Below, one piece after another: positions 1 to 9,709 of a DNA stretch of 64,000 nt (position 1 is its first letter; each line of letters starts with the position of its first letter). The stretch spans positions 4,255,168 through 4,319,167 of the forward strand of contig NZ_JAPNKE010000002.1 in the NCBI RefSeq assembly GCF_026626665.1. Reading direction: 5' to 3'. The notes below the pieces were generated by a model, which saw nothing but the letters and a program-made list of their open reading frames with translations, did not search any database and was not told the DNA's origin. The translations under genes and the position numbers were made by a program. This DNA is from Nannocystis pusilla. GTDB taxonomy: Bacteria; Myxococcota_A; Polyangia; Nannocystales; Nannocystaceae.

Positions 1-1145
1 TCGGCATCCTCGTCAACGCCGCCGCCCCGCCGCTCGGCTCGTGGCTGGCCGACGCCTACCCGGAGGCGTCCGAGAGCGGCACCGTGTTCCTCTCGGCGTT
101 CACCACCAAGACGGCCGTCTACGTGCTGATGCTGCTGTTCGCGGGCACCCAGCTGCTGATCTACGTCGGCCTGTTGATGGCGGTGTACGGCATCGTCTAC
201 GCCATCCTCGAGAACGACATGCGGCGGATCCTCGCCTACTCGATCGTCAACCAGGTCGGGTTCATGGTCTGCGGGATCGGCATCGGCACCGCCATGGCGC
301 TCAACGGCGCCGCCGCCCACGCGTTCGCCCACATCGTCTACAAGGCGCTGCTGCTGATGTCGGCCGGCTCGGTCCTCTACATGACCGGCAAGCGCAAGTG
401 CACCGACCTCGGCGGCCTCTACCACTCGATGCCGATCACGATGACGTGCGGCATCATCGGCGCGCTGGCGATCTCGTCGTTCCCGCTGACCTCGGGCTTC
501 GTCACCAAGTCGATGATCAACCAGGCCGCCGCCGACGAGCACATCGCGCTGGCCTGGTTCACGCTGACCGCGGCCTCGGCCGGCGTGTTCCTGCACGCCG
601 GCATCAAGTTCCCGTGGTTCGTGTTCTTCCAGAAGGACTCGGGCCTGCGCCCGCCGGACCCGCCGTGGAACATGCGCGCGGCGATGATCTTCTTCGCCGC
701 GGTCTGCATCCTGCTCGGCGTCCCCGGCCTCTACGGCCCGCTCTACGCCATCCTGCCGTTCCCGGCCGCCGCGGGCGAGACGCTCTACGCGCCCTACACC
801 GTCCCGCACGTCATCAACCAGCTGCAACTGCTGCTGTTCTCGGGCCTGGCGTTCTTCGCCCTGCTCCCGGTCCTGAAGCGCACGCTGACGATCACCCTCG
901 ACGCCGACTGGTTCTACCGCCGCCTGTTCCCCGGCGTCTGGAAGCACCTCCTGCGCCCCGTCGTCCTCGCCTTCCGCGAGTTCTTCGACTACCTGTTCGG
1001 CCACCTGCCGCAGATGACGAAGGACGTCGTCTACTCGCCGCCGCAGGAGGGCCGCATGTTCAAGGAGTGGGGCCTCGGCGGCGCGATGGTCGTGATCACC
1101 GGCTTCCTGTTCGTCTACCTCGTGCTCGGCTACATCGCCGCCTGA
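1..1145 (+). CDS. Proton/cation antiporter subunit of the NuoN/MrpD family (5'-truncated)
   Basis: The reading frame is already open at the window edge and ends at the stop at 1143-1145, so the N-terminus is missing. About 380 residues remain, with many hydrophobic segments. Family hallmarks are visible: a lysine in the segment FTTKTAVY, the helix with HAFAHIVYKALLLMSAGS (conserved His/Lys of the proton path), and LTSGFVTKSM. This is the antiporter-like subunit family shared by complex I (NuoL/M/N), Mrp-type Na+/H+ antiporters and group 4 hydrogenases. The C-terminal part, with a long predicted soluble segment before a last helix, fits MrpD/MbhD-type subunits better than NuoN, but the exact complex cannot be fixed without the upstream genes. 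Confidence 0.8.
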   Translation, partial: GILVNAAAPPLGSWLADAYPEASESGTVFLSAFTTKTAVYVLMLLFAGTQLLIYVGLLMAVYGIVYAILENDMRRILAYSIVNQVGFMVCGIGIGTAMALNGAAAHAFAHIVYKALLLMSAGSVLYMTGKRKCTDLGGLYHSMPITMTCGIIGALAISSFPLTSGFVTKSMINQAAADEHIALAWFTLTAASAGVFLHAGIKFPWFVFFQKDSGLRPPDPPWNMRAAMIFFAAVCILLGVPGLYGPLYAILPFPAAAGETLYAPYTVPHVINQLQLLLFSGLAFFALLPVLKRTLTITLDADWFYRRLFPGVWKHLLRPVVLAFREFFDYLFGHLPQMTKDVVYSPPQEGRMFKEWGLGGAMVVITGFLFVYLVLGYIAA

Positions 1146-1222
1146 GCCGCGGGCGCGCCGCTCGCCGCGCCGGTGCCGTCGACCTCCTCGCAGGTCGCAC
1201 CGCGCCCGCGGCCGGCGGCGAC

Positions 1223-1238
1223 ATGTCTTTCGGGACAT
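1223..1238. repeat. TGTCC hairpin copy (ATGTCT-TTCG-GGACAT)
   Basis: A 6-bp stem with one T-G wobble around a TTCG tetraloop, placed 80 bases downstream of the antiporter stop. It is a member of the dispersed hairpin family described in the findings. Position after a gene end is compatible with a role at the transcript 3' end. Confidence 0.7.
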
Positions 1239-1385
1239 CTGCGGTCTTTCGCGACCCGCGGCAATTCGTCGGTCGAACCACGGCGCAGCGGGCCCCGCGT
1301 CGCCGAGCCCGGTCGCACGCGCGCAGCATAAAACGGCATGACGCCGCCGCCGGCGTTACCCTGTGATGTCGACCCGAGGGTCGGG

Positions 1386-3379
1386 ATGACGACCGGCGAC
1401 CGTTCCCCCAGCGAGAGTTCTTCGGCGCGCGCGAACGTCGAGCCCGCCGCGAGGTGGCCGCTCTCCCTCGCCAGCGCCACGGCGGCCGTGCTCCTCGCGC
1501 TCGCGCTCGCCGGCCCGCTCGGCGGCATCTACTTCGCCGTGCCGCTCGCGGTCCTCTCGCTGTCCGCGCAGCTCACGGGCGCCGCACCCGCCCTGGTCTC
1601 GACCGCGCTGGCGACGATGGGCATCGGCGCGTGGTTCTTGGCGAACACCCACGAACCGAGCCACAAAGAGGCGCTGCAGCTCGCCGCGTTCCTGATCGCG
1701 GGGTCGATCATCAGCGTCGTGTCCGGCTCGCTGCGCGCAGGGCGGGCCCGCGACGTCGAGGCGCGGATCGCCGCCGCTCGCGCCGCCGAGGAGGCCGAGC
1801 GTCTGACCGCGGAGACCCGCATGACGCTCGCGGCCGTGCGCGCGAGCGAGGTGAAGTTCCAGCAGCTCGCCGACTCGATGCCCCAGATCGTCTGGGCCTG
1901 CCACCCCGACGGCAGCCCCTATTACTACAACCGCCAGTGGTACGAGCTCAGCGGCATCCCGGAGGGCACGCTCACCGAAGCCAACTGGTGCGCGTGCTCC
2001 ACCCGGACGATCAGCAGCGGTGCCTCGACCTCTGGTACGAGTCGGTCCGAACCGGCGAGCCGTTCCAGATCGAGTACCGCTTCAAGTTCCCCCACGTCGA
2101 CGAGTACCGGTGGTTCCTCGGCCGCGCGCTGGCAGTGCGCGACGAGTCCGGCCGGATCACCCGCTGGTACGGCACCTCGACCGACATCCACGACGCCAAG
2201 CGCACCGAGGCGGCCCTGCGCGCCAGCGAGGAGCGCCACCGCGCCCTGGCCGAGGCCCTGCGGGAGGCCGATCGCCGCAAGGACGAGTTCCTCGCGGTGC
2301 TCTCGCACGAGCTGCGCAACCCGCTGGCGCCGATCAAGAACAGCCTCTACGTCCTCTCGCGCGCCGCCCCGGGGAGCGAGCGAGCCCGCCGCGCGGAGCG
2401 AGTGATCGAGCGGCAGATCGAGCACATGACGCGGCTCATCGACGACCTGCTCGACGTCACCCGGATCTCGCGGAGAAAGATCCAGCTGCGGCGCACGGCG
2501 GTGGAGATGAACGAGCTGGTGCGCCGCACGGTCGAGGACCACCGCTCGGTGTTCGAGCGGAGCAACGTCGCGCTGGAGCTCGCGCTCGCCGACCGGCCCG
2601 CATGGGTCGACGGCGACCCCACGCGGCTGTCGCAGATCGTCGGCAACCTGCTGCAGAACGCGGCCAAGTTCACCGGCCCCGGCGGGTGGGCGAGGGCCTC
2701 GGTCTCGGCGGCCGAGACCGAGGTGCTCGTCCACATCCGCGACAGCGGGATGGGCATCGAGCCGGACATGCTGCCCCGCCTCTTCAACCCGTTCATGCAG
2801 GCCGACACCACCCTCGATCGCAGCCGCGGCGGCCTCGGTCTCGGCCTCGCGCTGGTCAAGGGTCTGGTCGAGCTGCACGGCGGCGACGTCCACGCCACGA
2901 GCGAGGGGCCGAACCAGGGCGCGGAGTTCGTGGTGCGGCTGCCCGCGATCGCGGCGCCCGCGATCGAAGCCCCATCGTCCCCCGCGCCCGGCCGCGCCTC
3001 TCTCGGGCGGATCCTCGTCATCGAGGACAACCTCGACGCCGCCGAGACCTTGAAGGACGCGCTGGAGCTCGGCGACCACGAGGTCTGCCTGGCCCACTCG
3101 GGTCCCGAGGGCCTGGCCACGGCGCGGGTGTTCCGACCCGACGTGGTGCTCTGCGACATCGGCCTGCCGGGCATGGACGGCTACGAGGTGGCGCGCGCGA
3201 TCCGGGCCGATCCGTCCCAGCGCGCGACCAAGCTGGTCGCGCTCACCGGCTACGCCTCGCCCGAAGATCGTCAGCGAGCCCGGGACGCCGGCTTCGATCG
3301 CCACCTCGGCAAGCCGCCCGACCTCGACGCGCTGCTGCAGATCCTCGACGAGCTCGTGCGCGCCAGGACGTCGGCCTGA
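1386..3379 (+). CDS. Hybrid sensor histidine kinase with PAS and receiver domains (frameshifted)
   Basis: The N-terminal 80 or so residues form several membrane helices. A PAS domain follows (SMPQIVWACHPDG, then HPDDQQR and GTSTDIHDAKR). The HisKA box is SHELRNPLAPI with the phospho-His, then the ATPase motifs NLLQNAAKF, DSGMGIEP and GLGLGLALVKG. A C-terminal receiver has acidic pair IED, phospho-Asp in LCDIGLPGMDG, and conserved Thr and Lys (LTGY, GKP). The frame changes near base 1990 inside the PAS domain: adding one base after AACTGG restores a continuous PAS, so a missing base is likely. The start chosen at 1386 follows GAGGG; an upstream ATG at 1338 is also in frame. It probably phosphorylates its own receiver; no partner regulator is adjacent. 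Confidence 0.88.
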
Positions 3380-3523
3380 CCGGCGCGGTCCGATCGGCGT
3401 CGGAGAGCCCGCCTGCTGCGCCGCGCTACACCGATCGCAAGGATCGCTCGCGGCCCGGCGTCGGCTCGCCCTCGCGCGCACGCGTCGCCCGCGAACGACG
3501 AGTAGCGAGCTCATCCCGGACGA

Positions 3524-3595
3524 CATGTTCCCAGAACATGCCCTCACATCCATGTCTTCATGGACATTCCCTTGTGAACATGCTTCAAGGCACCG
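3524..3595. repeat. Cluster of TGTCC-type hairpins upstream of the VIT/VWA gene
   Basis: The first hairpin at 3524-3540 pairs CATGTTC with GAACATG around a 3-base loop. It is followed by CATGTC/GGACAT at about 3552-3568 and looser ACATG/CATG repeats up to 3595. The cluster lies in the 273-base gap between the histidine kinase and the VIT/VWA gene; nothing else was recognised in that gap. Confidence 0.6.
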
Positions 3596-3652
3596 GCGCT
3601 GTCCGATCGCAGTCGGTGCCGCGCAGGCTCGGCGCGCGCTACACCCGATCGC

Positions 3653-6260
3653 ATGACGATCCGGCTGTCCGCGCTGTTCGGTCTCGGCATCCTCCTCGCG
3701 TGTAGTCGCACCGCGACCTCCGTCGCGCACCCCGAGCTGTTGCCGGAGCCTGACTGGCCGCAGCTCGACCTCATCGTCCGCGATGACCCCTCGCCGCCGA
3801 GCCCCGCGCCGCCGCTCGTCGCCGTCGACCCCGACGGCGTGCGCGACGTCGTCTACACCGACCCTGGCGCCCTCCCGCAGCTGCTGCACGCCGGCGTCGC
3901 CTTGCCGCTGCGCCACACCGACGTGCGGGCGCACCTGCGGGGCCCCGTCGCCGAGGTCGTGGTCCGCCAGCGCTTCGTCAACGACAACGCCGCCGTCCTC
4001 GACGCCGTCTACACCTTCCCCTTGCCCGAGAACAGCGCCGTCACCGACATGCGGATGATCGTCGGCGCGCGCACGATCGAGGCCGAGATCCGCGAGCGCG
4101 CGCGGGCCCGGGCCGAGTACGACGCGGCCCGCGACGCCGGCCACACCGCGGCCTTGCTCGAGCAGGAGCGGCCCAACATCTTCACCCAGTCGCTCGCCAA
4201 CATCCCGCCCGGCGAGGTCGTCGAGGTCGAGCTGCGTTACCTGCAGACCCTGAGCTACGACGCCGGCGAGTACGAGTTCGTGTTCCCCACCGTCGTCGGT
4301 CCGCGCTACCTCCCCGGCGAGCGGCTCGCGCGCGGCGACCTCGGCGCGGGCACCAGCGTCGACACCGACCGCGTCCCCGACGCCTCGCGGATCTCCCCGC
4401 CCCTCCTCGGCCACGGCGTGCGCACCGGTCACGACCTCTCGATCTCGGTCGTCGCCGAGGCCGCCACTCCCATCACCTCCTGGATCGCCCCGGCGCACAG
4501 CATCGACGCCGACGCCGGTGACGGCCGTCTGCGCGTCGCCCTCGCCCGCCGCGACGAGATCCCCAACCGCGACTTCGTCCTCCGCTACCGCAGCGCCGCC
4601 GCCCGGCCCTCGGCCAAGCTGTTCCTCGGGCCAGGTGAACAGAAGGGCGGCCACTTCCTCCTCGTCGTCGATCCGCCGCGCCTCGACGTCGAGGACGCGG
4701 TCGGCCGGCGCGAGCTCCTGTTCGTCGTCGACGTCTCGGGCTCCATGCACGGCGCCCCGCTCGCCCTCGCCAAGGCCGCCATGCGCGAGGCCCTCGCCCG
4801 CGCCCGCCCGGTCGACACCTTCGACGTCATCACCTTCGCCAGCGGCACCGCGCGCCTGTTCGGCGCCCCGCGCCCGGCCAACGCCGAGAACCTGCGCCAG
4901 GCGGCCGAGTTCGTCGACGGCCTCGGCGCCGGCGGCGGCACCGAGATGCTCGCGGCCGTCAGCACCGCGCTCGACGGCCCGGTCGAGGCCGGCCGGCACC
5001 GCTACGTCTTCCTCATGACCGACGGCTACATCGGCGAGGAGGACCAGCTCGCCCGCAGCGCCCGCGGCTTGCTCGAGCGCCAGCGCGCCGAGGGTCGGCG
5101 GGCCCGCGTGTTCGGCGTCGGCGTCGGCGAGGCGCCCAACAGCCACCTGATCGCCGCCGTGGCCAAGGCCGGCGACGGCGCCTCCCTGCACGTCCGCGGC
5201 CCCGCCGACCTCGCGCGCGCCGCTCAGGTCATCGAGCGCACCATCGACGCCCCCGTGCTCACCGACATCACGGTCGACTGGGGCACCCTCGCGCCGCGCG
5301 ACCTCTCGACCTCGCTTCCACCTGACCTTTTGGCCAGCCACCCGCTCGTCGTCCACGGCCGCTACACCGGCGCCGCGCCGGCCGAGCGGCCTGCGCGCCC
5401 GCGCCGGCGAGCGCTCCGTCACCTTCCCGATCGAGGTCGTCGCCAGCGGCGAGTCGAGCCGCACCCTCGCGCGCCTGTGGGCCCGCGAGCAGATCGGCGC
5501 GCTCGACCTCACCCGCGCGACCACGACCTCGACCGACGTCGAGCAGCGGGCGCGCCGCGACATCCTGCAGCTCGGCCTGCAGCACCACCTCGTCACCGCC
5601 TACACCAGCCTCGTCGCGGTCGACCGCTCGCGCCGCGTCGAGGGCCTCGCCCTGGAGATCGCCCAGCCGGTCGAAGCGGTCCACGGCATGGAAAGTCGCG
5701 TCGGCGCCCAGGCCCGCTACATCCCGCTCGGCGGCACCTCGCGCGACTTCACCGCGGTCGTCGACATGGCCCCCACCGCCGGCCGCGACGCCGCCGGCAT
5801 CCGCCTCTCCGGCAGCACCGGCGCCGAGTCGCGCTACGTCGTCGACGGCAGCTCGGCCTTCGGCAGCCCCACCCCGCCGGCGCACTCCGACGCGCTCGGT
5901 GACCCCGGCCGCGGCTTCGTCGCCGTCGAGCCGTACGCCCGCGCCCGGATCGCCGCCGTCAGCGGGCCGAGCGACGCCGAGAGCGACCGCCTGCGCGACC
6001 TTCTGCGCGCCGACGCCGAGCCGCTGGCCAAGTGCTTCCTCGACGCCGGCAGCACCACCTACCGCGTCCACCGCAAGCTCGTGCTGGTCGTCCACCTCAC
6101 CGCCACCGGCGGCCTCGCCCGCATGGAGGTGAAGGGCCGCGAGTCGCTCGGCCCGGCCCTCACCGCCTGCCTGCGCCAGCGCGTGTGGCCGCGGGTCCGC
6201 GGCGCCGTCAGCCCGGGCGCCACCGTCGAGATCGACCTCGGCGTGTGGATGCGCTTCTGA
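3653..6260 (+). CDS. VIT and von Willebrand A domain protein, secreted or lipoprotein (frameshifted)
   Basis: The N-terminus is signal-like, with a possible lipobox (GILLACS). A VIT domain (roughly residues 75-210) includes the typical RFVNDNAAVLDAVYTFPLPE region, followed by a VWA domain with the metal-ion site DVSGSMHG near residue 360 and LMTDGYIGEE further on. VIT-VWA proteins of Gram-negative bacteria are usually periplasmic or surface proteins of unknown partner. The frame shifts near 5390, where removing one C in GAGCGGCCTG joins the halves (LRARAGERSVTFPIE follows). The last 190 residues resemble the AgmX/PglI-type C-terminal domain seen elsewhere in the window: a conserved Cys near KCFLD and a final basic/hydrophobic strand. 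A hairpin-like palindrome at 5318-5337 falls within the coding region. Confidence 0.8.
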
Positions 6261-6296
6261 ACCTGCGCGAGCTCGACGCGGCGGTCGCCCCCTACT

Positions 6297-6340
6297 TGTC
6301 CTTCGGGACATGCCTTTCAAAGCATGTCCCGAAGGCCATC
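6297..6340. repeat. Three consecutive hairpins between convergent genes
   Basis: TGTCC-TTCG-GGACA at 6297-6310 is a perfect stem with a UUCG tetraloop closed by C-G, an unusually stable RNA loop. Next comes CATGC paired with GCATG (about 6309-6326), then ATGTCC-CGAA-GGCCAT with one mismatch (6324-6339). The block fills the gap between the converging VIT/VWA gene and the kinase gene, so it could end transcripts from both sides. No T-run follows. Confidence 0.7.
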
Positions 6341-8209
6341 TCACTTCTTCCCGGCGCTCTTGAGCTGCTGCTTGGCCTCGTCGAGCGCCTTCTTCACGTC
6401 CTTGTCGCTGGGCCGCAGCTTCGCGGCGGCGGAGTAGGCGTCGACGGACTCCTGCCAGCGGCCCTTGCCGGCCATCCCCTGGCCCTTGAGCACCAGCGCG
6501 TCGAAGCCGGGCTTCACGCCCAGCTTCTCGTACTCCTCGAGCAGCGGCGCCAGGTCGTCCCAGGCCTTCATCAGCCGCAGGATCTTGCCCTCGCCGATCA
6601 GCGCCTCGGCCAGCAGCTCCTTCATGCCCGGGGTCTCCGGGGCCAGCGCCATCACGCAGCGGAAGATCTGGCCCGCGTCGTGGAAGCGCTTGTCGGTCAG
6701 CGCCTTCCGGCCGGTCTCGGTCGCCGCCGCCGGGATCTTCTGCGTCAGCCGCTCGATCGCCTCGTGCTTCGGGTCGATCTCCTTGAGCGCCGCCAGGTAG
6801 TCGCGCACGCACTCGCCGGCCGGCTGGCAGAAGCGGCCCTCGGCCAGCGCCAGGTCGGCGCGCCCGGCCAGCACCAGCGGGTCGCCGACGTTCTCGACCG
6901 CCTGCGGGATGGCCAGGTCGATCGGCTTCGGCGGCTCGGGCGGCGTCGAGTCGTCGACGTCCTGCGTCACGACGACGGGCGCCTGCGGCTCGTCGGGCGG
7001 CGGCTCGGCCCCGCCGAACAGGCGCGGCCCGAACAGCACCAGCACCACCGCGATCGAGCCCGCGCCGACCAGCCACAACCACGCGTGCGGGTGCTCCTTG
7101 GCCGGCGCCACGATCGTGCGCGGCTCCGGGGCCGGCCGCGGCGCGCTCATCGACGCGCTGGCCAGGATCATGTTCGGGTTCGACACCGCGGCCACCGGCT
7201 CGGCCGGCGGCAGCAGCGAGCCCGAGCTGAGCGACGTCGCGGCTGACCGTTCGGACAGGTCGCCGCCCGAGCGAGCGGCCCGCGGCGCGGCCGGGGCGTC
7301 GAGCGAGCGCAGGAGGTCGACCTCGAGCACGCGCATCGAGCGGATCCGGTTCTCGGGCCGGGGCGCCAGGCAGCGGGACACCAAGTCGGCCAGCGCCGCC
7401 GGCACGTCGCGCACCAGCTCGTCGACGCGCGGGGCCTCCTGCCGGCCCTTCTTCATCATGATGTCGTAGTCGTTGCGGCCGGTGTACGGCAGCCGCCCGG
7501 TCAGCATCTCGAACAGCACCGTGCCGAGCGCGTAGATGTCGGAGACCGGGTCGGCCTCCTCGCCGGCCGCCTGCTCGGGCGCCATGTAGGCCGTCGAGCC
7601 GACCAGCTTGTCGATCGTCGACACGCCCGAGCGCTCGCTGTCCATATGCGAGCACACGCCGAAGTCGAGCACCTTGACGACGTCGAGCTCGCCGTCCTGC
7701 GTGACCAGCACGATGTTGCTCGGCTTGAGGTCGCGGTGGATGATGCCCATGTCGTGGGCGGTCCCCAGCGCGCGGCACACCTGGCTGGCGATGTGGACCG
7801 CCCGGCCGGCGGAGATGCGCTTCTCCTCGTCGAGCACGGCGCGCAGGTTCTGCCCGTCGAGCAGCTGCATCACCGAGAACACGCCGCCGTCGTCGAGCTT
7901 GCCGGTGCCGAACACCTCGATGATGTTGGGGTGTTGCAGCACCTGCGCCGCCTCGGCGTCGCGCAGGAAGCGGTCGCGGATCTCGGGGTCGCGCGCGTAG
8001 ATCTCGGGCAAGATCCGCAGGGCGCACGGCACCCCGCGCTCGGTGTCGCGGGCCCGGTACAGCGCCCCCATCTCGTCGAAGGAGAGCAGCTCCTCCACGC
8101 GATAGCGGTGCGCGATCATCGTGCCCCAGCGCTGCTCCGCGGCCTCGCGCGGCGAAATCATCGCCCTGTTGGGGTTGCTGAGCAGGCCGTCGTTCTCGAT
8201 ATCCGCCAT
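6341..8209 (-). CDS. Transmembrane Ser/Thr protein kinase-like protein with degenerate ATP-binding motifs
   Basis: 622 residues. The kinase domain covers about residues 35-315: catalytic loop HRDLKPSNIV, Mg loop DFG (KVLDFGVC) and APE region (TAYMAPEQAAGEE) are intact. The glycine-rich loop is eroded (LLSFDEMGALYRARD instead of LGxGGMGxVYxAxD) and the beta-3 lysine is replaced by arginine (CALRILPEIY). A membrane helix near residues 380-400 (WLWLVGAGSIAVVLVLF) separates the kinase from an extracytoplasmic, alpha-helical, TPR-like C-terminal region. Such PKN-type kinases are abundant in myxobacteria. The altered ATP site suggests a weak kinase or pseudokinase. Proline-rich juxtamembrane sequence is present. 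Confidence 0.88.
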   Translation of the reverse strand: MADIENDGLLSNPNRAMISPREAAEQRWGTMIAHRYRVEELLSFDEMGALYRARDTERGVPCALRILPEIYARDPEIRDRFLRDAEAAQVLQHPNIIEVFGTGKLDDGGVFSVMQLLDGQNLRAVLDEEKRISAGRAVHIASQVCRALGTAHDMGIIHRDLKPSNIVLVTQDGELDVVKVLDFGVCSHMDSERSGVSTIDKLVGSTAYMAPEQAAGEEADPVSDIYALGTVLFEMLTGRLPYTGRNDYDIMMKKGRQEAPRVDELVRDVPAALADLVSRCLAPRPENRIRSMRVLEVDLLRSLDAPAAPRAARSGGDLSERSAATSLSSGSLLPPAEPVAAVSNPNMILASASMSAPRPAPEPRTIVAPAKEHPHAWLWLVGAGSIAVVLVLFGPRLFGGAEPPPDEPQAPVVVTQDVDDSTPPEPPKPIDLAIPQAVENVGDPLVLAGRADLALAEGRFCQPAGECVRDYLAALKEIDPKHEAIERLTQKIPAAATETGRKALTDKRFHDAGQIFRCVMALAPETPGMKELLAEALIGEGKILRLMKAWDDLAPLLEEYEKLGVKPGFDALVLKGQGMAGKGRWQESVDAYSAAAKLRPSDKDVKKALDEAKQQLKSAGKK

Positions 8210-8394
8210 GATTCGACTTGTCCGGCGCTGCAGCGCCGGGCCCCAAGGCTAACGCGAGCCGGTCACGCCCTCAAATTGTGCCCTCGCGCAAATTCAGGCA
8301 TGGCGCGCCCTGACCTGCGAAGACCGGCGCCCGCGAGCTGCCGGCACACACATGTCTGCGCAGCATATTCCGCGCCGCGCGCCGGACCACGAGT

Positions 8395-9709
8395 TTACGG
8401 CGAGTCGTCGACTTCGACGCGTCCTGTCCACGAAGCGGCGTCATCACCCGGAATTGTCACTTGTGCGCGTTGGGAACGCAGCCCGCGCACCCGCACGCCG
8501 AGCGTGTACGTCCCCGGCAACACCTCGGTCGCGGCCACCGTGCCCTCCGCACCCGTGCGCGCGCCGGCGAAGGGCCCGCCGTCGACCACCGCCCCGGCCA
8601 CCGGCTCGTCGCTGCCGCGTCGCACCACCTCGACCGTGACCGCGCGACCGAGCGCCGGCACGGCCCCGACCAGCGCCACCGTCTCTCCGGCCACGTGTCC
8701 GCCCGAGTTCGCCAGCTTCGACCCCGTCCTGGACCACGCGCAGGTCGTAGCTGCCCTCGCCGAGCTCCGCGAGGCTGAACTGCCCGGCCTCCACGCGCGC
8801 CTGATGCACCTCGTAACCTCGCGTGTGCGCTCGCGCCAGCACACGCGCCCGCGCGTAGCCTCGCCCCTCCGCGTCGGTCACCGTGCCCTGCAGCGGCGAC
8901 AGCGGCGGCGCCAGCACGATCTGCCAGCCCTCCTCCTCGTCCACCGACACTTCCTTCTCCGTCGGGCGAAACCCTGGCGCGCGCGCGATGAGCATCAACG
9001 ACGCGTAGGTCGGCACGTCACGTGCGTCGCCTGGTTCACAGCGACCGCTGGCCTCGCCGCACGGGTCGCACGGCGGCTTCTCGACCCGCGCGAAGCTGAA
9101 GAACCCCTCACCGTCGCTGACCGTGTTGCGCGAGGTGAACGGCGGCAGCGCCGCGGGATCGTCGTCGGCTCCGCGGCGGACCCAGATCTGCGCCCCGGCG
9201 ACCGCCCGACCCTCACCGTCGCTGACCGAGCCGACCACCCGACTCAGCGCTTGCGCCACCAGCGTCACCGGCGTCCGGTTCGGCTCGAGCACCCACGAAT
9301 CGCGCGGCACCAGCGTCGGATGGCGCAGCTCGGCGCAGACGATCCCGCGGCATCCCGGCCCGCTGAATTCGCCCTCCGGGCTCGGTTCGACCACGCCCCC
9401 GTCGATCGGCGCGCTGCGGTCCGACCCGCTCGGGAGGCAGTGCAGGATGATCCGCCCGTCGCTCACCGGGCTGCCGTCGCGGTCGACGATCCGGCCGCGC
9501 ACGACGCCCTCGCCGCTGCGATCGACATCGGCGCGTCGCGCCACGCCGAGCACCGGCGCCTCACCCTCGACGGCCGCCGTCACCTGGGTCGCCGCGGCCT
9601 TGTTCTTGCGCGCCGGCGGGCGGGGACCCGGTCGCTCGGAGCGCCCGAGCCAGACTGCCAGCGCCGCCAGCAACGCCAGCAGCGCGGCCACCACCGCCGC
9701 CCGCCTCAT
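8395..9709 (-). CDS. Secreted protein with carboxypeptidase-regulatory-like (Ig-type) domains (frameshifted)
   Basis: The start at 9709 begins with a clear export signal or N-terminal anchor (MRRAAVVAALLALLAALAVWLG). Several repeats of the type GVVRGRIVDRDGSPVSDGRIIL, VVGSVSDGEGRAVAGAQIWV and LQGTVTDAEGRGYARARVLA mark carboxypeptidase-regulatory-like beta-sandwich domains. The frame breaks near 8725, after RVVQDGV, and resumes with LANSGGHVAGETV to the stop at 8395. The start overlaps the stop of the phosphosugar mutase by four bases (ATGA), so the two are translationally coupled. Likely a periplasmic or surface protein; no enzymatic motif was seen. Confidence 0.72.

Noticed and set aside
1925..5596. 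Very long minus-strand open frame opposite the histidine kinase and VIT/VWA genes
   Set aside because: It spans two recognisable plus-strand genes and has shadow composition (Asp/Gly/Ala/Arg-rich, no domain). Long antisense frames are expected at this GC content.
5268..8246. Long minus-strand frame over the kinase gene in another frame
   Set aside because: Its sequence is an Arg/Gly/Ala-rich shadow of the kinase gene at 6341-8209.
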